Part shown: positions 1 through 9,946 of the stretch, piece by piece
Layout of the letters: each line of letters opens with the position of its first letter
How positions within the stretch are numbered: position 1 is the stretch's first letter
NCBI RefSeq assembly: GCF_009931115.1
Contig: NZ_CP047491.1
Location: 3,750,001 to 3,814,000, forward strand
Length of the DNA stretch: 64,000 bases
Source of the DNA: Microbulbifer hydrolyticus
GTDB taxonomy: Bacteria; Pseudomonadota; Gammaproteobacteria; Pseudomonadales; Cellvibrionaceae
Direction of reading: 5' to 3'
The notes under the pieces: generated by a model
Seen by the model: the letters and a program-made list of their open reading frames with translations, nothing else
Told to the model about the DNA's origin: nothing
Database searches by the model: none
Program-made: the position numbers and the translations under genes

Positions 1-715
1 CGAACTTGGTGCCATCCGACTTGGTCACCAGTGGCAGGGTCAAACCAAACACCTTGCCCCGGTGCTGACGTCGCGTCAGATCCACGCCGCCGGTAATATT
101 GCCCCACTGGTCCGAGCCCCCAATCTGCAGCGTGCAGTTGTGGCGCTTGTACAGCTCAGAAAAATCCATGGACTGCAAAAGGATGTAGGTGAACTCGGTA
201 AAGGAGATGCCCTCCCCCTCACGCTGGATGCGCTGCTTTACAGACTCCTTGTTCACCATATTGTTAACCGAGAAGTGCTTGCCCACATCACGCAGGAAGT
301 CGAGCACATTCAGGTCCTTGGTCCAGTCCAGGTTATTGACCACCAGCGCCGCATTATCCTGTGCATCAAAATCCACAAAGGCACTGACCTGGCGCTTGAT
401 TTTCTCAACCCAGCCATTAACTACCTCGGGGGTATTGAGGGAGCGTTCCTGCGCCTTGAAGGAAGGGTCGCCAATCAAGCCGGTTGCGCCGCCAACCAGC
501 GCAATCGGCTGATGTCCTGCCGCCTGAAACCTCTTGAGTGTCAGCAGCGGGACTAGACTGCCTATATGCAGGGAATCCGCAGTGGGATCAAAGCCGCAAT
601 ACAGTGTGCGACTCTCGCTCGCAAGGTGCTGTTCCAGTTCGCCGTCACCGGTGGCCTGATTGACCAGCCCGCGGCGCGTGAGATCTTCCAGCAGTGTCGC
701 ATCCACTCCGGCCAT
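1..715 (-). CDS. tyrS: Tyrosyl-tRNA synthetase, C-terminal part outside the window
   Basis: Charges tRNA-Tyr with tyrosine in the cytosol. The 238 visible residues are the N-terminal part of the class I catalytic domain: [15 protein letters not shown] carries the HIGH motif, [11 protein letters not shown] follows, and [12 protein letters not shown] is the typical tyrosine/tRNA-binding loop. The window edge falls just before the KFGKSE-type signature loop (the last visible residues are KSDGTKF), so the anticodon-binding and S4-like domains are not seen. The ATG at 715 is preceded by AAGGGGA, a good ribosome binding site. It is divergent from the M23 peptidase gene, the same arrangement as in Pseudomonas. 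Identity is secure; only completeness is unknown. Confidence 0.96.
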   Translation of the reverse strand, partial: MAGVDATLLEDLTRRGLVNQATGDGELEQHLASESRTLYCGFDPTADSLHIGSLVPLLTLKRFQAAGHQPIALVGGATGLIGDPSFKAQERSLNTPEVVNGWVEKIKRQVSAFVDFDAQDNAALVVNNLDWTKDLNVLDFLRDVGKHFSVNNMVNKESVKQRIQREGEGISFTEFTYILLQSMDFSELYKRHNCTLQIGGSDQWGNITGGVDLTRRQHRGKVFGLTLPLVTKSDGTKF

Positions 716-1034
716 TGTATCCCCTTGCGGTAAGTTCAGATGTGCTCGAGACGGCCCCCGAACACTCGATCCGGCGGGCAAAAATTGGGCTGCAAATGTA
801 CCGAATCCTGCGCTAAATACAAGCGGAGCCGAGTAGTGGCGGCAAGTTGCCGGTTTTCTTGGGTGCGGCAGGATTTCGACGCAGGTCAGAGGAACTGAAT
901 CATGGACAGACAGGTCAATTACTCCGTGAACAAGGGCGGGAATTTTGTTATAAAGTTGCGCCGGTGTTCGTTTTTTAGGCACAATCGCCGGAACCCGATA
1001 ACAACCACTGTCAGCGCTACCCCGATTTAAGATC
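716..1034. other. Divergent intergenic region between tyrS and the M23 peptidase gene
   Basis: These 319 bases must hold both divergent promoters. I see no convincing gene. A short hairpin (CGGCA, loop AGT, TGCCG, then GTTTTCTT) lies at 841-858 and resembles a weak plus-strand terminator, which is odd between divergent genes. I could not identify a good -35/-10 pair for either gene. Confidence 0.4.
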
Positions 1035-2408
1035 ATGCAGAAACAACGCAATAACCCTCGCCTGCTGGGCGCCATGGGCAAACACTTCCCCCGCACTCAC
1101 GCACTGGCTGCGGGCGCAGCCAGTTTTGCGCTGGCGCTGACACTCTTCGTTTCCACCCCGGAAGTGGAAGCCAAGCGCACCTCGCTGGAGGTTTCCCTCA
1201 CCCTCCCGGAAGAAGCCGTACAGCAGATCCAGGAGGAAGCAACCGCTGCAGCCATCGATGCGCCCCAGAGCGTCATGGAGGGGCTACGAGTGGTACAGGA
1301 GACCGTACGTAACGGCGACACCCTCTCCGATCTGTTCCAGCGTGCCGGTATCAGCAGCGCCGAAATGTACCAGCTGCTATCCAGCGGCAAAGAGGCCAAG
1401 CAGCTGGCCAAGCTGGTACCCGGGGAGGAACTCACCTTCCAGATTGACGGTGAAGGCAGCCTGCAGACCCTCGAGCTGCACCGCGACCGCCTGAGCAAGG
1501 TCGAATTCAGCCGCAACAGCTCCGACGAATACAAGTACGCGCTACACCAGCGTGAGGCGGAGCGCTATACCGCATTCCGCGAAGCCAAGATCGAAAGCTC
1601 TCTGTTCGTCGATGGCACCAAGGCAGGGTTGAGCAACAACCTGATTATGGAGATGGCGGACATCTTCGGTTCAGATATCGACTTCGCACTGGATATTCGT
1701 AAAGGTGACCGCTTTAGCGTGATCTTCGATGAAAAGTTCCTCGACGGGGAGAAGATTGGCAACGGCGCTATTCAGGCCGTGACCTTTACCAACCAGGGCA
1801 AGACCTTCAGCGCAGTGCGCTACACCGACAGCAACGGCGACACCAATTACTACACTCCCGACGGCAAGAGCATGCGCAAAGCCTTTATCCGTACGCCAGT
1901 GGATATCGGCCGTATCAGCTCTCATTTCAACCCGCGCCGCCTGCACCCGATCTTCAAAACCCGTCGGCCGCACAACGGTACCGACTATGCAGCACCCCGC
2001 GGCACTCCGGTTTACTCCGCTGGTGACGGCCGGGTCATCAAGGCCGGCTACAGCAAGGCCAACGGTAATTACGTATTCATTCAACACGGTGAGCGCTATA
2101 TCACTCGCTACCTGCACCTGAACAAGCGCAAGGTAAAGCGCGGTCAGCGCGTCAAGCAGCGTCAGGTGATCGGCACCGTAGGCGCTACCGGATACGCAAC
2201 CGGCCCGCACCTGCACTATGAGTTCCTGGTTGACGGCCATCACCGCAACCCGGCCACCATCGTGCGCAAGCTGCCCAAAGCAAAAGCCATCGCGAAATCG
2301 GAAATGGCCCGCTTCCAGACTCAAACCCAGCCACTGATTGCGCAACTGGAGCGTTTCGAGCAGCCCGCACTGGCACAAAATGCGGAAGAGAAGGACTCCG
2401 TAAACTGA
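1035..2408 (+). CDS. M23 family peptidoglycan endopeptidase with LysM-like OapA domain (MepM-like)
   Basis: Predicted periplasmic zinc metallopeptidase that cuts peptide cross-links in murein. The N-terminus has a basic stretch then a hydrophobic segment (about residues 24-42), a signal anchor or signal peptide. Residues ~85-145 ([16 protein letters not shown]) form a LysM/OapA-like wall-binding domain. The C-terminal half is a LytM/M23 domain: the zinc ligands H and D are in [14 protein letters not shown] and the HxH in GPHLHYEF, so the site looks complete. 457 residues is normal for MepM/YebA relatives. The stop codon abuts the ATG of anmK with no gap, so hydrolase and muropeptide-recycling kinase are probably cotranscribed and coupled. 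Exact bond specificity cannot be read from sequence. Confidence 0.93.
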   Translation: MQKQRNNPRLLGAMGKHFPRTHALAAGAASFALALTLFVSTPEVEAKRTSLEVSLTLPEEAVQQIQEEATAAAIDAPQSVMEGLRVVQETVRNGDTLSDLFQRAGISSAEMYQLLSSGKEAKQLAKLVPGEELTFQIDGEGSLQTLELHRDRLSKVEFSRNSSDEYKYALHQREAERYTAFREAKIESSLFVDGTKAGLSNNLIMEMADIFGSDIDFALDIRKGDRFSVIFDEKFLDGEKIGNGAIQAVTFTNQGKTFSAVRYTDSNGDTNYYTPDGKSMRKAFIRTPVDIGRISSHFNPRRLHPIFKTRRPHNGTDYAAPRGTPVYSAGDGRVIKAGYSKANGNYVFIQHGERYITRYLHLNKRKVKRGQRVKQRQVIGTVGATGYATGPHLHYEFLVDGHHRNPATIVRKLPKAKAIAKSEMARFQTQTQPLIAQLERFEQPALAQNAEEKDSVN

Positions 2409-3521
2409 ATGACGGACCTTTACATTGGCCTGATGTCCGGCACCAGCGTCGACTGTATCGACGCGGTGCTGGTGGAATTCACCGAGTCAGACAACAGGCT
2501 GCAATGCCAGACCCGAGCCGCACTCGGGCACCCGATCTCATCCGCTATGCGCGAGGCCATTCTGGCCCTTTGCGCACCGGGTCCCTCTGAACTCGACCGC
2601 GCAGGGCAGCTCGATCGGCAGCTCGGCGAGGAGTTCGCTGCGGCTACCCTGGCAGTCCTCCAGGAAGCCGGCATCAAGCCTTCCGCGGTCAAAGCCATCG
2701 GCAGCCATGGCCAGACCGTACGTCACCGCCCCCCGGGCAGTGTATCCATACCCTTTTCCTTACAGCTGGGCGATCCGAATACCATCGCCGCACTCACCGG
2801 TATCACCACCGTGGCGGACTTCCGTCGCCGCGATATGGCCCTGGGCGGCCATGGCGCCCCGCTCATGCCGGCATTCCATAACGCCGTGTTCCAGGCAGGC
2901 CGTGACCGCGCTGTGGTGAATATCGGTGGAATGGCAAATATTACCGAGCTCGCGGCGGGTGGCGGGGTGCGCGGCTACGATACCGGGCCGGGAAACGCAT
3001 TGCTCGATTACTGGGTAAAACTACACCGCGGCAAGGCCTACGATGCGGACGGTAGCTGGGCTGCCAGCGGCACACCACATACAGAACTGCTCAACCGCCT
3101 GATGTCCGACCCCTATTTTGCCGCACCCGCGCCGAAGAGCACGGGACGGGAAGCATTCAATCCTTCCTGGCTGGAGCGCGCCTGCGCCGGGCTGGAAGTC
3201 CCCCCCGCGGACATTCAGGCAACGCTGGCCGAAGTAACCGCAGCATCGATTGCCCAGGGGGTACACGAATTCGCACGTGGCGGAGAGCTGCTGGTGTGTG
3301 GTGGCGGTGCGCGCAATCGCGACCTTATGGACCGCCTGCGACGTCGTCTGCCCACCTGGTCGGTAGCGGCTACGGACGATTACGGAATCGATGCAGACTG
3401 GGTAGAAGGGGCGGGGTTTGCCTGGCTGGCTCGTCAGACCATGCTAGGGCTGAGCGGCAACTGCCCCGCAGTTACCGGCGCAGGGAAAGAGACCATCCTG
3501 GGCGGGATCTTCCCCGCCTGA
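2409..3521 (+). CDS. anmK: Anhydro-N-acetylmuramic acid kinase
   Basis: Phosphorylates and opens 1,6-anhydro-MurNAc released by lytic transglycosylases, giving MurNAc-6-phosphate for reuse. The start GLMSGTSVDCID is the family signature (phosphate-binding loop), VVNIGGMANIT is the central ATPase-fold motif, and GYDTGPGNALLDYW holds the catalytic aspartate. 370 residues matches the family. The gene begins directly after the M23 peptidase stop and ends 35 nt from the convergent erpA. The same window also encodes AmgK and MurU, later steps of the Pseudomonas-type pathway to UDP-MurNAc. Confidence 0.97.
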   Translation: MTDLYIGLMSGTSVDCIDAVLVEFTESDNRLQCQTRAALGHPISSAMREAILALCAPGPSELDRAGQLDRQLGEEFAAATLAVLQEAGIKPSAVKAIGSHGQTVRHRPPGSVSIPFSLQLGDPNTIAALTGITTVADFRRRDMALGGHGAPLMPAFHNAVFQAGRDRAVVNIGGMANITELAAGGGVRGYDTGPGNALLDYWVKLHRGKAYDADGSWAASGTPHTELLNRLMSDPYFAAPAPKSTGREAFNPSWLERACAGLEVPPADIQATLAEVTAASIAQGVHEFARGGELLVCGGGARNRDLMDRLRRRLPTWSVAATDDYGIDADWVEGAGFAWLARQTMLGLSGNCPAVTGAGKETILGGIFPA

Positions 3522-3556
3522 CATGTCCGTCGCGGTCTTTCCGGCGCGCAGGGCGG

Positions 3557-3910
3557 TCAAATAGAGAATGAGGAACCGCAGCCGCAGGTCGCGGAAGCGT
3601 TGGGGTTCTGAACCACAAAGCGGGAACCTGACAGCCCCTCTTCATAGTCCACGCTGGCACCCACCAGATACGGGTAGCTCATTGCGTCCACCAGAACCTC
3701 GATGCCGTCTTTTTCGACCACTGCATCGTCTTCGGCCACCAGTTCATCAAAGGTAAAGCCGTACTGGAAGCCTGAGCAGCCACCACCGGTCACAAAGACG
3801 CGCAGCTTGAGCTCCGGGTTGCCTTCCTCTTCCAACAGGCCTTTCACCTTGGCAACGGCCTTCTCGGTCACCTGGATCGGATCGGGAGAAAAGGAAACAG
3901 CTTCAGACAT
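3557..3910 (-). CDS. erpA: Iron-sulfur cluster insertion protein ErpA (A-type carrier)
   Basis: Carries and delivers Fe-S clusters to apoproteins such as those of isoprenoid synthesis. All three conserved cysteines of A-type carriers are present: one in [12 protein letters not shown] (about residue 44) and the C-terminal CGCG pair in [11 protein letters not shown]. 117 residues is the standard length. The C-terminus and position beside anmK and argC fit ErpA rather than IscA, since no isc genes are near. The gene is read away from the bactofilin side with about 150 nt between them. Confidence 0.95.
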   Translation of the reverse strand: MSEAVSFSPDPIQVTEKAVAKVKGLLEEEGNPELKLRVFVTGGGCSGFQYGFTFDELVAEDDAVVEKDGIEVLVDAMSYPYLVGASVDYEEGLSGSRFVVQNPNASATCGCGSSFSI

Positions 3911-4064
3911 ATATCACTCTCGAAACAGGTTCGCAGACCAACCCTCCGCAGAGAGCGGCTGCCCGCTGCCGAATGACAGCGGTGCGGGCGCATTATGGGT
4001 AAAACCCAGCAAACAGGTCAAGTATTGCCCGTTTCACCGGGTTTCACCAGCGTCCTCCGGCGCG

Positions 4065-4502
4065 TTATTCCGCGTCGACGGTGGTTGCGTCCTCGGAATA
4101 GCCCAGCATGCGAGGCTCACTGGTGTTATCCACTTCCACATTGGATACCAGGGAACCGTTGACCTGGGCGCCCTTGACCATCTCGATCAGCTTATAGTGC
4201 ACATTGCCCTCAACGATGGCTTTGGAGGCGAGCTCCAGATGGCCACTTGCGTGGACGTCACCTTTTACATTGCCATTCACCACAACGTTGGGGACTCGGA
4301 TCTCACCCTCGACGATACCGCCGTCAACGATTTGCAGGCGGGCGTCGCTATCACTGTGGGCGCAGACATTGCCGTTGACCCGGCCTTCAATCACCAGGTT
4401 ACCGCGAAAGTGCAGGTCGCCGGTTACTTCGGTATGACGCGCGATCAGAGTCGTGTTGTTGCCACCAGTGCTAGCCATAGTTTTCTCTTTCTTCTTCAAC
4501 AT
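4065..4502 (-). CDS. Bactofilin family protein
   Basis: Polymer-forming cytoskeletal protein with a right-handed beta-helix core: about residues 18-110 show the repeating hydrophobic/Gly pattern (TEVTGDLHFRGNLVIEGRV, VVVNGNVKGDVHASG, KAIVEGNVHY). Bactofilins assemble nucleotide-free filaments at the membrane and often scaffold cell-wall enzymes or shape determinants; the wall genes nearby fit but do not prove this. Two starts are possible: the ATG at 4502 giving the basic tail MLKKKEK, and an ATG at 4478 (MASTGG). Neither has a strong ribosome binding site. I keep the longer form because a short basic N-terminus would suit membrane attachment. Confidence 0.88.
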   Translation of the reverse strand: MLKKKEKTMASTGGNNTTLIARHTEVTGDLHFRGNLVIEGRVNGNVCAHSDSDARLQIVDGGIVEGEIRVPNVVVNGNVKGDVHASGHLELASKAIVEGNVHYKLIEMVKGAQVNGSLVSNVEVDNTSEPRMLGYSEDATTVDAE

Positions 4503-4580
4503 AATTCAACCAAAACCTCATGAATTGAGCGGAGCCTGGTAACTCCACTGAGAGCGCGGTACTGCGCTCACTTCAGCAAA

Positions 4581-5324
4581 TCAGCTCTGCTGCACCAGCC
4601 AGCCGTAGCGCTGGTCAATATTGAACCCTTTGCGCTTGCTGGATTTAAGCGACAGTTCTACCCCTTCCGGCACGAAGCCCTCCGGCAACTGCAGCTCTCC
4701 CTCGATATTCTGGAAATACTTGAAACGCAGCGGAATCGACTCACTCTCAACCTGAGAGGAGAGGTCCGCCAACGCGTAACGGCGCGGCTCACCGTCGACC
4801 TGGCCAACGATCGTAAAACGCACCGCGCCAGTCACAACCTGATGACGGGCCGCGGACTGTTGCACCAGCAACTTGTACTGGTAGCGGCGCTCACCGGCTT
4901 CCGAGATACTGAAGCGACCAATGGAGACCCCATCGCTTCCCTCTGAAGGCGCCATGATACCGCGATAAAACGAGATCTCCTGGCGCAGCTCGGCAATCTG
5001 GTTTTCCTTCGCCACCAGCTCTCCGCGAACCGACTCGCTGGCCTGCTCGCCAATGGCCACCGACTGCTCCGCCGTGGCCGCGCGCACCCGCAAGGCCTCT
5101 ATCTCGGCGCGCAGGCGATCGACCTCATCCAGAGCCTTGGCATGTGCCCGGGTCTTGTCATCCAGGTTTTTGCTCAGCTGATACTGCCCGGCAAAGTAAG
5201 CACCGGCACTGGTGGAAAGCACCAGCAGGGCCACCCCCAGCACAGAAAATACGCCGTGAAGTATGGGCCTGTGGGGCACCACCTTCATGCGATATTGCTT
5301 GCTGCCTTTAACTTTGCGTGCCAT
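4581..5324 (-). CDS. Membrane-anchored coiled-coil protein, DUF6776-like
   Basis: Function unknown. The N-terminus is basic (MARKVKGSKQYRMKVVPHRP), followed by one membrane helix (about residues 25-47, LHGVFSVLGVALLVLSTSAG). A coiled coil rich in Glu, Arg and Ala follows (about 55-120), then a soluble beta-rich domain (about 130-247) likely in the periplasm. The equivalent gene lies between bactofilin and argC in Pseudomonas, so the linkage to bactofilin is conserved. A role as a partner or anchor for the bactofilin is an inference from position only. Confidence 0.8.
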   Translation of the reverse strand: MARKVKGSKQYRMKVVPHRPILHGVFSVLGVALLVLSTSAGAYFAGQYQLSKNLDDKTRAHAKALDEVDRLRAEIEALRVRAATAEQSVAIGEQASESVRGELVAKENQIAELRQEISFYRGIMAPSEGSDGVSIGRFSISEAGERRYQYKLLVQQSAARHQVVTGAVRFTIVGQVDGEPRRYALADLSSQVESESIPLRFKYFQNIEGELQLPEGFVPEGVELSLKSSKRKGFNIDQRYGWLVQQS

Positions 5325-5398
5325 GTGTCCTGGGTGTCATTATCTGGATAGTGTTATCGATTGTCGTTTATTTTTCTATTCTGCGAATATCTTCGATT

Positions 5399-6454
5399 CT
5401 AAGGCAGCAATGCCGGGCTCTCCAGCCCCTGGTTCTCATTTAAGCCAAACATGATATTCATGTTCTGCACCGCCTGCGCTGAAGCCCCCTTGGCCAGGTT
5501 ATCAATGACCGACAGGACAACAACGGTATCACGCCCCTGCGGCCTGAGAACCGCCAGACGACACATGTTGGTGCCGCGCACGCTGCGAGTCTGCGGGTGG
5601 CTGCCCGCCGGCATCACATCTACAAATGGCTCCGCCTGGTAACGCTGCTCAAACAGAGCCTGCAGCGCTTCCTGGGTCGCCTCCGCCGCAGCGGGGTTTT
5701 TCAGTTTCGCGTACAGCGTGGCATGGATACCGCGCACCATCGGCAACAGGTGCGGCACAAAGGTCAGGTCCACATTACCACCAACCACCTGGCTGAGCCC
5801 CTGCTCAATCTCCGGCAAGTGGCGGTGACCCGCCGCGGCGTAGGCGCGAAAGCTGTCGTTGTTTTCGGCAAATAACAGGTCGGTTTTAGCCTGGCGTCCG
5901 GCACCACTGGCACCACTGGCGGCATTCGCGATCAACCCGCTGGACTCAACCAGCCCTGCTTCCAGCAGGGGGATGAAACCCAGCTGAATCGCTGTGGGGT
6001 AGCAACCGGGGCAAGCGAGCAGCTGTGCGCCGCCTATCTGCTCCCGGTTGATCTCCGGCAGGCCGTACACCGCCTTCGCGGCCAACTCCGGGCAGGCGTG
6101 CTGCTGCCCGTACCACTGCTCCCAAGTGGGGATATCCTGCAGACGGAAGTCCGCGGACAGGTCGATCACCCGAACACCGCGCGCCACCAGGTCCGGCACC
6201 TGGGCCTGGGCCACGCCGTGCGGTGTGGCGAAAAACACCACATCACACCGGGCCAGCTCATCCACATCCGGTGCGCTGAACTTCAGATCGTAGTGACCAC
6301 GCAGACTGGGGAAGAGTTCCGTCACCGGGGTGCCAGCTTCCGCACGGGACGTGATTGCGCTCACCTCCACCTGAGAATGGCCAGACAACAGGCGCAGCAA
6401 CTCCACACCCGTATATCCCGTTCCACCTACGATTGCTGCTTTGATGACGCTCAC
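5399..6454 (-). CDS. argC: N-acetyl-gamma-glutamyl-phosphate reductase
   Basis: NADPH-dependent third step of arginine synthesis. The N-terminus [19 protein letters not shown] is the Rossmann dinucleotide motif, and [16 protein letters not shown] contains the active-site cysteine. I chose the GTG at 6454 because GAGGAGC sits four bases upstream; this gives 351 residues, the normal family size, whereas the upstream ATG at 6556 adds 34 residues of low-complexity sequence with no homology look. It is divergent from the CLC gene. Confidence 0.96.
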   Translation of the reverse strand: MSVIKAAIVGGTGYTGVELLRLLSGHSQVEVSAITSRAEAGTPVTELFPSLRGHYDLKFSAPDVDELARCDVVFFATPHGVAQAQVPDLVARGVRVIDLSADFRLQDIPTWEQWYGQQHACPELAAKAVYGLPEINREQIGGAQLLACPGCYPTAIQLGFIPLLEAGLVESSGLIANAASGASGAGRQAKTDLLFAENNDSFRAYAAAGHRHLPEIEQGLSQVVGGNVDLTFVPHLLPMVRGIHATLYAKLKNPAAAEATQEALQALFEQRYQAEPFVDVMPAGSHPQTRSVRGTNMCRLAVLRPQGRDTVVVLSVIDNLAKGASAQAVQNMNIMFGLNENQGLESPALLP

Positions 6455-6575
6455 TTTTGCTCCTCGCTGATCACTATCCCTGGCGGAACCTCCGCCGCTG
6501 CCTGATGGCGGGCGATAGCCCCTGTATACTGAGCCGTGCACTCTACCATAAGCCACCGATTTTAAAGGACTAACC

Positions 6576-8393
6576 GTGCGGCGACGCCAGCAGTCAAGCC
6601 CAGAGACTTTTACTTCGCCCCTATCCCAGCGGCGCCGCTCGAGCCTGCTCGAGCAGGCACGGGTCCAGCTGTCGTCACAGCAGGCGCTGGCGTTGCTGGT
6701 GTTGTTTGCCCTGATTATCGGGATCTGCGCGGGGCTGGTGGTGATTGGTTTCCGCCAGCTGAGTGAAGGGCCGGCGATTTTTTACCTGCCGCAACTGGAG
6801 GATTTTGAGTCTCTGTCCCCGGCGTGGCGCTTCGGATTACCGGTAAGCGGCGCCCTGGTACTGGGGCTGTTTTTCCACTGGGTCGCCCCATCCGGCCGCC
6901 CCACCGGCGTGGTACACGTGCTCGATCGACTGCACAATCACCAGGGCCGGATGCCCACCAAGAATGCCGTTCTGCAGTTCTTCGGCGGCGCTCTTGCCCT
7001 GCTGAGCGGCCAGTCGATCGGCCGTGAGGGGCCATCGGTTCATTTGGGTGCTGCCACTGGCAGCTGGATCGCGAAGCGTTTCCGCCTGCCCGACAATTCC
7101 GCGCGCACACTACTCGCCTGCGGCGTTGCCGCAGCCATTGCAGCCTCATTTAATACACCCTTGGCGGGGGTGATTTTCGCCATGGAAGTGGTGATGCTGG
7201 AGTACACCGTCGCCGGCTTTCTGCCGGTCATGATCGCCGCGGTGGTTGGCAGCGCGGCGACTCGCCTGGCGTTCGGGCACCAGGCCGCCTTCGACGTACC
7301 GGCCTCCCAGCTGGAATCCCTCGCTGAGCTGCCGATCCTTTTTGTCAGCGCCCTGCTCATTGGTGCACTTGCCTCGCTGTTCATTATCAGCCAGCGCCGC
7401 CTGGTTCCGCTGCAACAGAAACACTCACCCCTGCTGCGATTCCTGGTGGCCGGCACCGGCACCGGGCTTCTGGCACTGTGGGTGCCCGAGATCCTGGGTG
7501 CCGGCTACGACACGCTCGAGCTGGCCATGCTCGGCCAGCTCAGTATTGCCGCACTCTCCGCCATCGTGCTCGCCAAACTCGTCGCCACCGCACTGGCCAC
7601 CGGGCTCGGAATTCCCGGCGGCGTCATTGGCCCCAGCCTGATACTGGGTGCCTGCATCGGCGGGGCCGCTGCGCACCTCGCCAATCTCTGGCTGGGGGCG
7701 GCTACCGCCAGCCCCGGCCTCTATGCAATGGTGGGCATGGCAGCCATGATGGCGGCACTGCTGAATGCGCCGCTGGCGGCACTGCTGACGATTCTCGAGC
7801 TCACTTACAACCCAAACGTCTTGTTCCCTGCCATGATGACGATTGTTATCGCCTGCCTGGTCAGCCGGCAACTGTTTGGCAGTGACGGCATCTATCAGGA
7901 ATCCCTGCGCGCACTGGGCAAGAGCGGCACCCCCAGCTGGCGCGCGCAGATGCTGAGCAGAGTGGGCGTTGCCAGTGTGATGGAGCGGGCGGTAGCCATC
8001 ACGCCGCAATTCCTTGAGCGGGCACAGGCCGAGCGTCTCATAGAGCAGCAACCGGCCTGGCTACTGGTCGGTGGTGAAACGACCCAACAGGCCCTGCGCA
8101 CGGCCGACCTCGCGAATTTCCTGCAGCGTCCGCCAAAGGAGGGAGAAGGCGAGCGCCGCGAATCAAAGGAAGATGAAAAAATTGATCTCATGCGCCTGCC
8201 TGGCGAACGCCTGCAGCTGGCACCGCTCAGCTGGCGCGCCACGCTGCTGGAGGCGCAACAACAGCTTGAACAACAGGGGGCCGGTGCACTCTACGTAGGG
8301 AGAGATTACGACCAGGACAGCACGGGTATACTGAACAGCGATGTGGCGGGTATCATCCTGCCACAGCATATCGAACACTATTATCGGCAATAA
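6576..8393 (+). CDS. CLC family chloride channel or transporter
   Basis: Integral inner-membrane protein for chloride or another anion, about residues 35-440 with the usual 10-18 helices. [12 protein letters not shown] carries the gating glutamate (Glu148 of E. coli ClC-ec1), and [14 protein letters not shown] corresponds to the GIFAP filter. The first filter segment GSGIP is replaced by PSGRPTG. In [15 protein letters not shown] the position of the internal proton glutamate (Glu203) is valine, which suggests a channel or an uncoupled transporter. The ~160-residue C-terminal tail resembles a degraded CBS pair. The GTG start at 6576 has AAAGGA upstream. It is inserted between argC and hemJ, which are near neighbours in Pseudomonas. 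Confidence 0.93.
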   Translation: MRRRQQSSPETFTSPLSQRRRSSLLEQARVQLSSQQALALLVLFALIIGICAGLVVIGFRQLSEGPAIFYLPQLEDFESLSPAWRFGLPVSGALVLGLFFHWVAPSGRPTGVVHVLDRLHNHQGRMPTKNAVLQFFGGALALLSGQSIGREGPSVHLGAATGSWIAKRFRLPDNSARTLLACGVAAAIAASFNTPLAGVIFAMEVVMLEYTVAGFLPVMIAAVVGSAATRLAFGHQAAFDVPASQLESLAELPILFVSALLIGALASLFIISQRRLVPLQQKHSPLLRFLVAGTGTGLLALWVPEILGAGYDTLELAMLGQLSIAALSAIVLAKLVATALATGLGIPGGVIGPSLILGACIGGAAAHLANLWLGAATASPGLYAMVGMAAMMAALLNAPLAALLTILELTYNPNVLFPAMMTIVIACLVSRQLFGSDGIYQESLRALGKSGTPSWRAQMLSRVGVASVMERAVAITPQFLERAQAERLIEQQPAWLLVGGETTQQALRTADLANFLQRPPKEGEGERRESKEDEKIDLMRLPGERLQLAPLSWRATLLEAQQQLEQQGAGALYVGRDYDQDSTGILNSDVAGIILPQHIEHYYRQ

Positions 8394-8467
8394 CGGTCAT
8401 CAGTGGCCGCCAACGCCGAACTCAGAATAAATTCATAACCGGATCAATTTCCGGACAAGGAGCATCG

Positions 8468-8905
8468 ATGTACGATTGGATCAAGGCTTTTCATATCGTA
8501 TCCATGGTGTGCTGGTTTGCCGCACTGTTCTACCTGCCGCGGCTCTTCGTCTATCACGTGGACGCCACGGATGCGCTCAGCAAGGACCGCTTCCAGATAA
8601 TGGAGCGCCGCCTCTACCGGGGCATCGCCATCCCCTCAATGATCGCCACCATCGTGTTCGGAGTCTGGCTGATTTACATCCAGAGGTCCTACAATCCGGA
8701 TTACCTGAAAACTTCAATCTGGCTGCACGCCAAGCTGACGCTGGTCGTGCTGTTGATCGGTTACCACCACATCTGCGGCAGCTATGTGAAGAAATTCGCT
8801 GCCGGCACCATCAACAAGAGCGGTCGCTACTTTCGCGTATTCAATGAACTACCGGTACTCGCGCTGCTGGCCATCGTGATACTTGCTGTCGTCAAACCCT
8901 TCTGA
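8468..8905 (+). CDS. hemJ: Protoporphyrinogen IX oxidase HemJ
   Basis: Membrane enzyme of the penultimate haem step, oxidising protoporphyrinogen IX. The 145 residues contain four to five helices with the family motifs KAFHIVSMVCWFAALFYLPR (conserved His and Arg) and SIWLHAKLTLVVLL (second His), matching the HemJ/UPF0093 family. RBS AAGGAGC is upstream of the ATG. Together with hemL and hemB within 4 kb it forms a loose tetrapyrrole cluster. Confidence 0.93.
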   Translation: MYDWIKAFHIVSMVCWFAALFYLPRLFVYHVDATDALSKDRFQIMERRLYRGIAIPSMIATIVFGVWLIYIQRSYNPDYLKTSIWLHAKLTLVVLLIGYHHICGSYVKKFAAGTINKSGRYFRVFNELPVLALLAIVILAVVKPF

Positions 8906-9004
8906 GCACCGTGTTGAGCTAGGCGCGGGAGAGCACCGGAGGTGCCGCTGCCGCGCACTGGCAAGGCTAGAATGAATAGATCCCTCTTCAGGCCCTGAAA
9001 GGTT

Positions 9005-9796
9005 ATGGATACACGCCAACCCATCATTCTCACGGTCACACATCACGATCCCAGTGGCAGTGCGGGCATTGCGGCAGATACGGAAACCGCCGCCAGCCTC
9101 GGCTGCCATTGCACCTCCGTGGTATCGGCGATCACGGTGGGTGATACCCGTGACCTGGCCGGCGTGGCGCCGGTGGACGAGAACCTGCTGGTGGAGCAGG
9201 CGCGGGCAATTCTGGAAGACATGCCGGTGGCCGCCATCAAAATCGGCTACCTCGGCTCGGTGGAAAATGTGCACGCCCTGCACAGCGTGCTGCGGGACTA
9301 CCCGGACATTCCACTGATCATCGACCCCGATGCGACACTCGCCGACAAGGAGAGCGTGCTGGCACCACCGCTATGGAGAGCCATGTGCGACCTGCTGCTA
9401 CCGCTGGCTACCCTGGTTGCGCCCAATAGACGCGAGGCCCGCGCCATGGCCGGCGAAGCCGATGTGCACGATGCACAGGCGCAGGAGCTGCTGGAAAGTG
9501 GCTGCCGTTACCTGCTGCTCACTGGTGTTCCCGCCGCCGACCAGCAACTGGAAAACCGCCTTTACGATACCCGCGGGCTGGTGCGGGAATTCCGCTGGCA
9601 ACGCTTGCCGCCGGCCGCGTACGGCGTCTGCGGCATCCTCACCACCGCCATTGCCTGTCATATCGCCCACGGCCTGACCATGCTTGAAGCGGTAAACCGC
9701 AGCCAGCAGTTCACCTGGAGCGCCATCGCCGACAGCCGGCGCCTGGGCATGGGGCGGCCGGTGCCCAACCGGCTGTTCTGGACCTGCAAGGACTGA
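9005..9796 (+). CDS. thiD: ThiD-like hydroxymethylpyrimidine kinase, divergent active site
   Basis: Ribokinase-fold protein of the HMP/HMP-P kinase family (thiamine pyrimidine branch). The N-terminal motif is HHDPSGSAGIAAD instead of the usual GSDPSGGAGIQAD, and VAPNRREA matches the TPN-EA segment. The C-terminal anion-hole motif, normally HGTGC, reads YGVCG, and the KGGH stretch reads LTGVP. The place next to hemL is the same as thiD in Pseudomonas, so orthology is likely, but catalysis may be changed. 263 residues is normal. No thiE is visible. Alternative: a paralogue with another pyrimidine or B6-like substrate. Confidence 0.78.
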   Translation: MDTRQPIILTVTHHDPSGSAGIAADTETAASLGCHCTSVVSAITVGDTRDLAGVAPVDENLLVEQARAILEDMPVAAIKIGYLGSVENVHALHSVLRDYPDIPLIIDPDATLADKESVLAPPLWRAMCDLLLPLATLVAPNRREARAMAGEADVHDAQAQELLESGCRYLLLTGVPAADQQLENRLYDTRGLVREFRWQRLPPAAYGVCGILTTAIACHIAHGLTMLEAVNRSQQFTWSAIADSRRLGMGRPVPNRLFWTCKD

Positions 9797-9835
9797 AAGC
9801 AGCACACCCGGGCACCCTTCCCCACAGTAATCTGT

Positions 9836-9884
9836 TGCGCAACCAAACATGCGGTTTGCGGCAACCGACCGTGGCGAAGATAAT
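9836..9884 (+). promoter_or_regulatory. Candidate hemL promoter with overlapping inverted repeat
   Basis: TTGCGG (9856-9861), 17 bp spacer and GATAAT (9879-9884) make a plausible sigma-70 promoter 60 nt before hemL. An interrupted inverted repeat (TTGC..AACC and GGTT....GCAA) covers the -35, a possible operator. Inference from pattern only. Confidence 0.5.
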
Positions 9885-9946
9885 AGCCCGCACTTTCCGA
9901 TCCCGTTTCACCCCATCTTTCAAACCAATCCGGTTTCCGAATTTCT

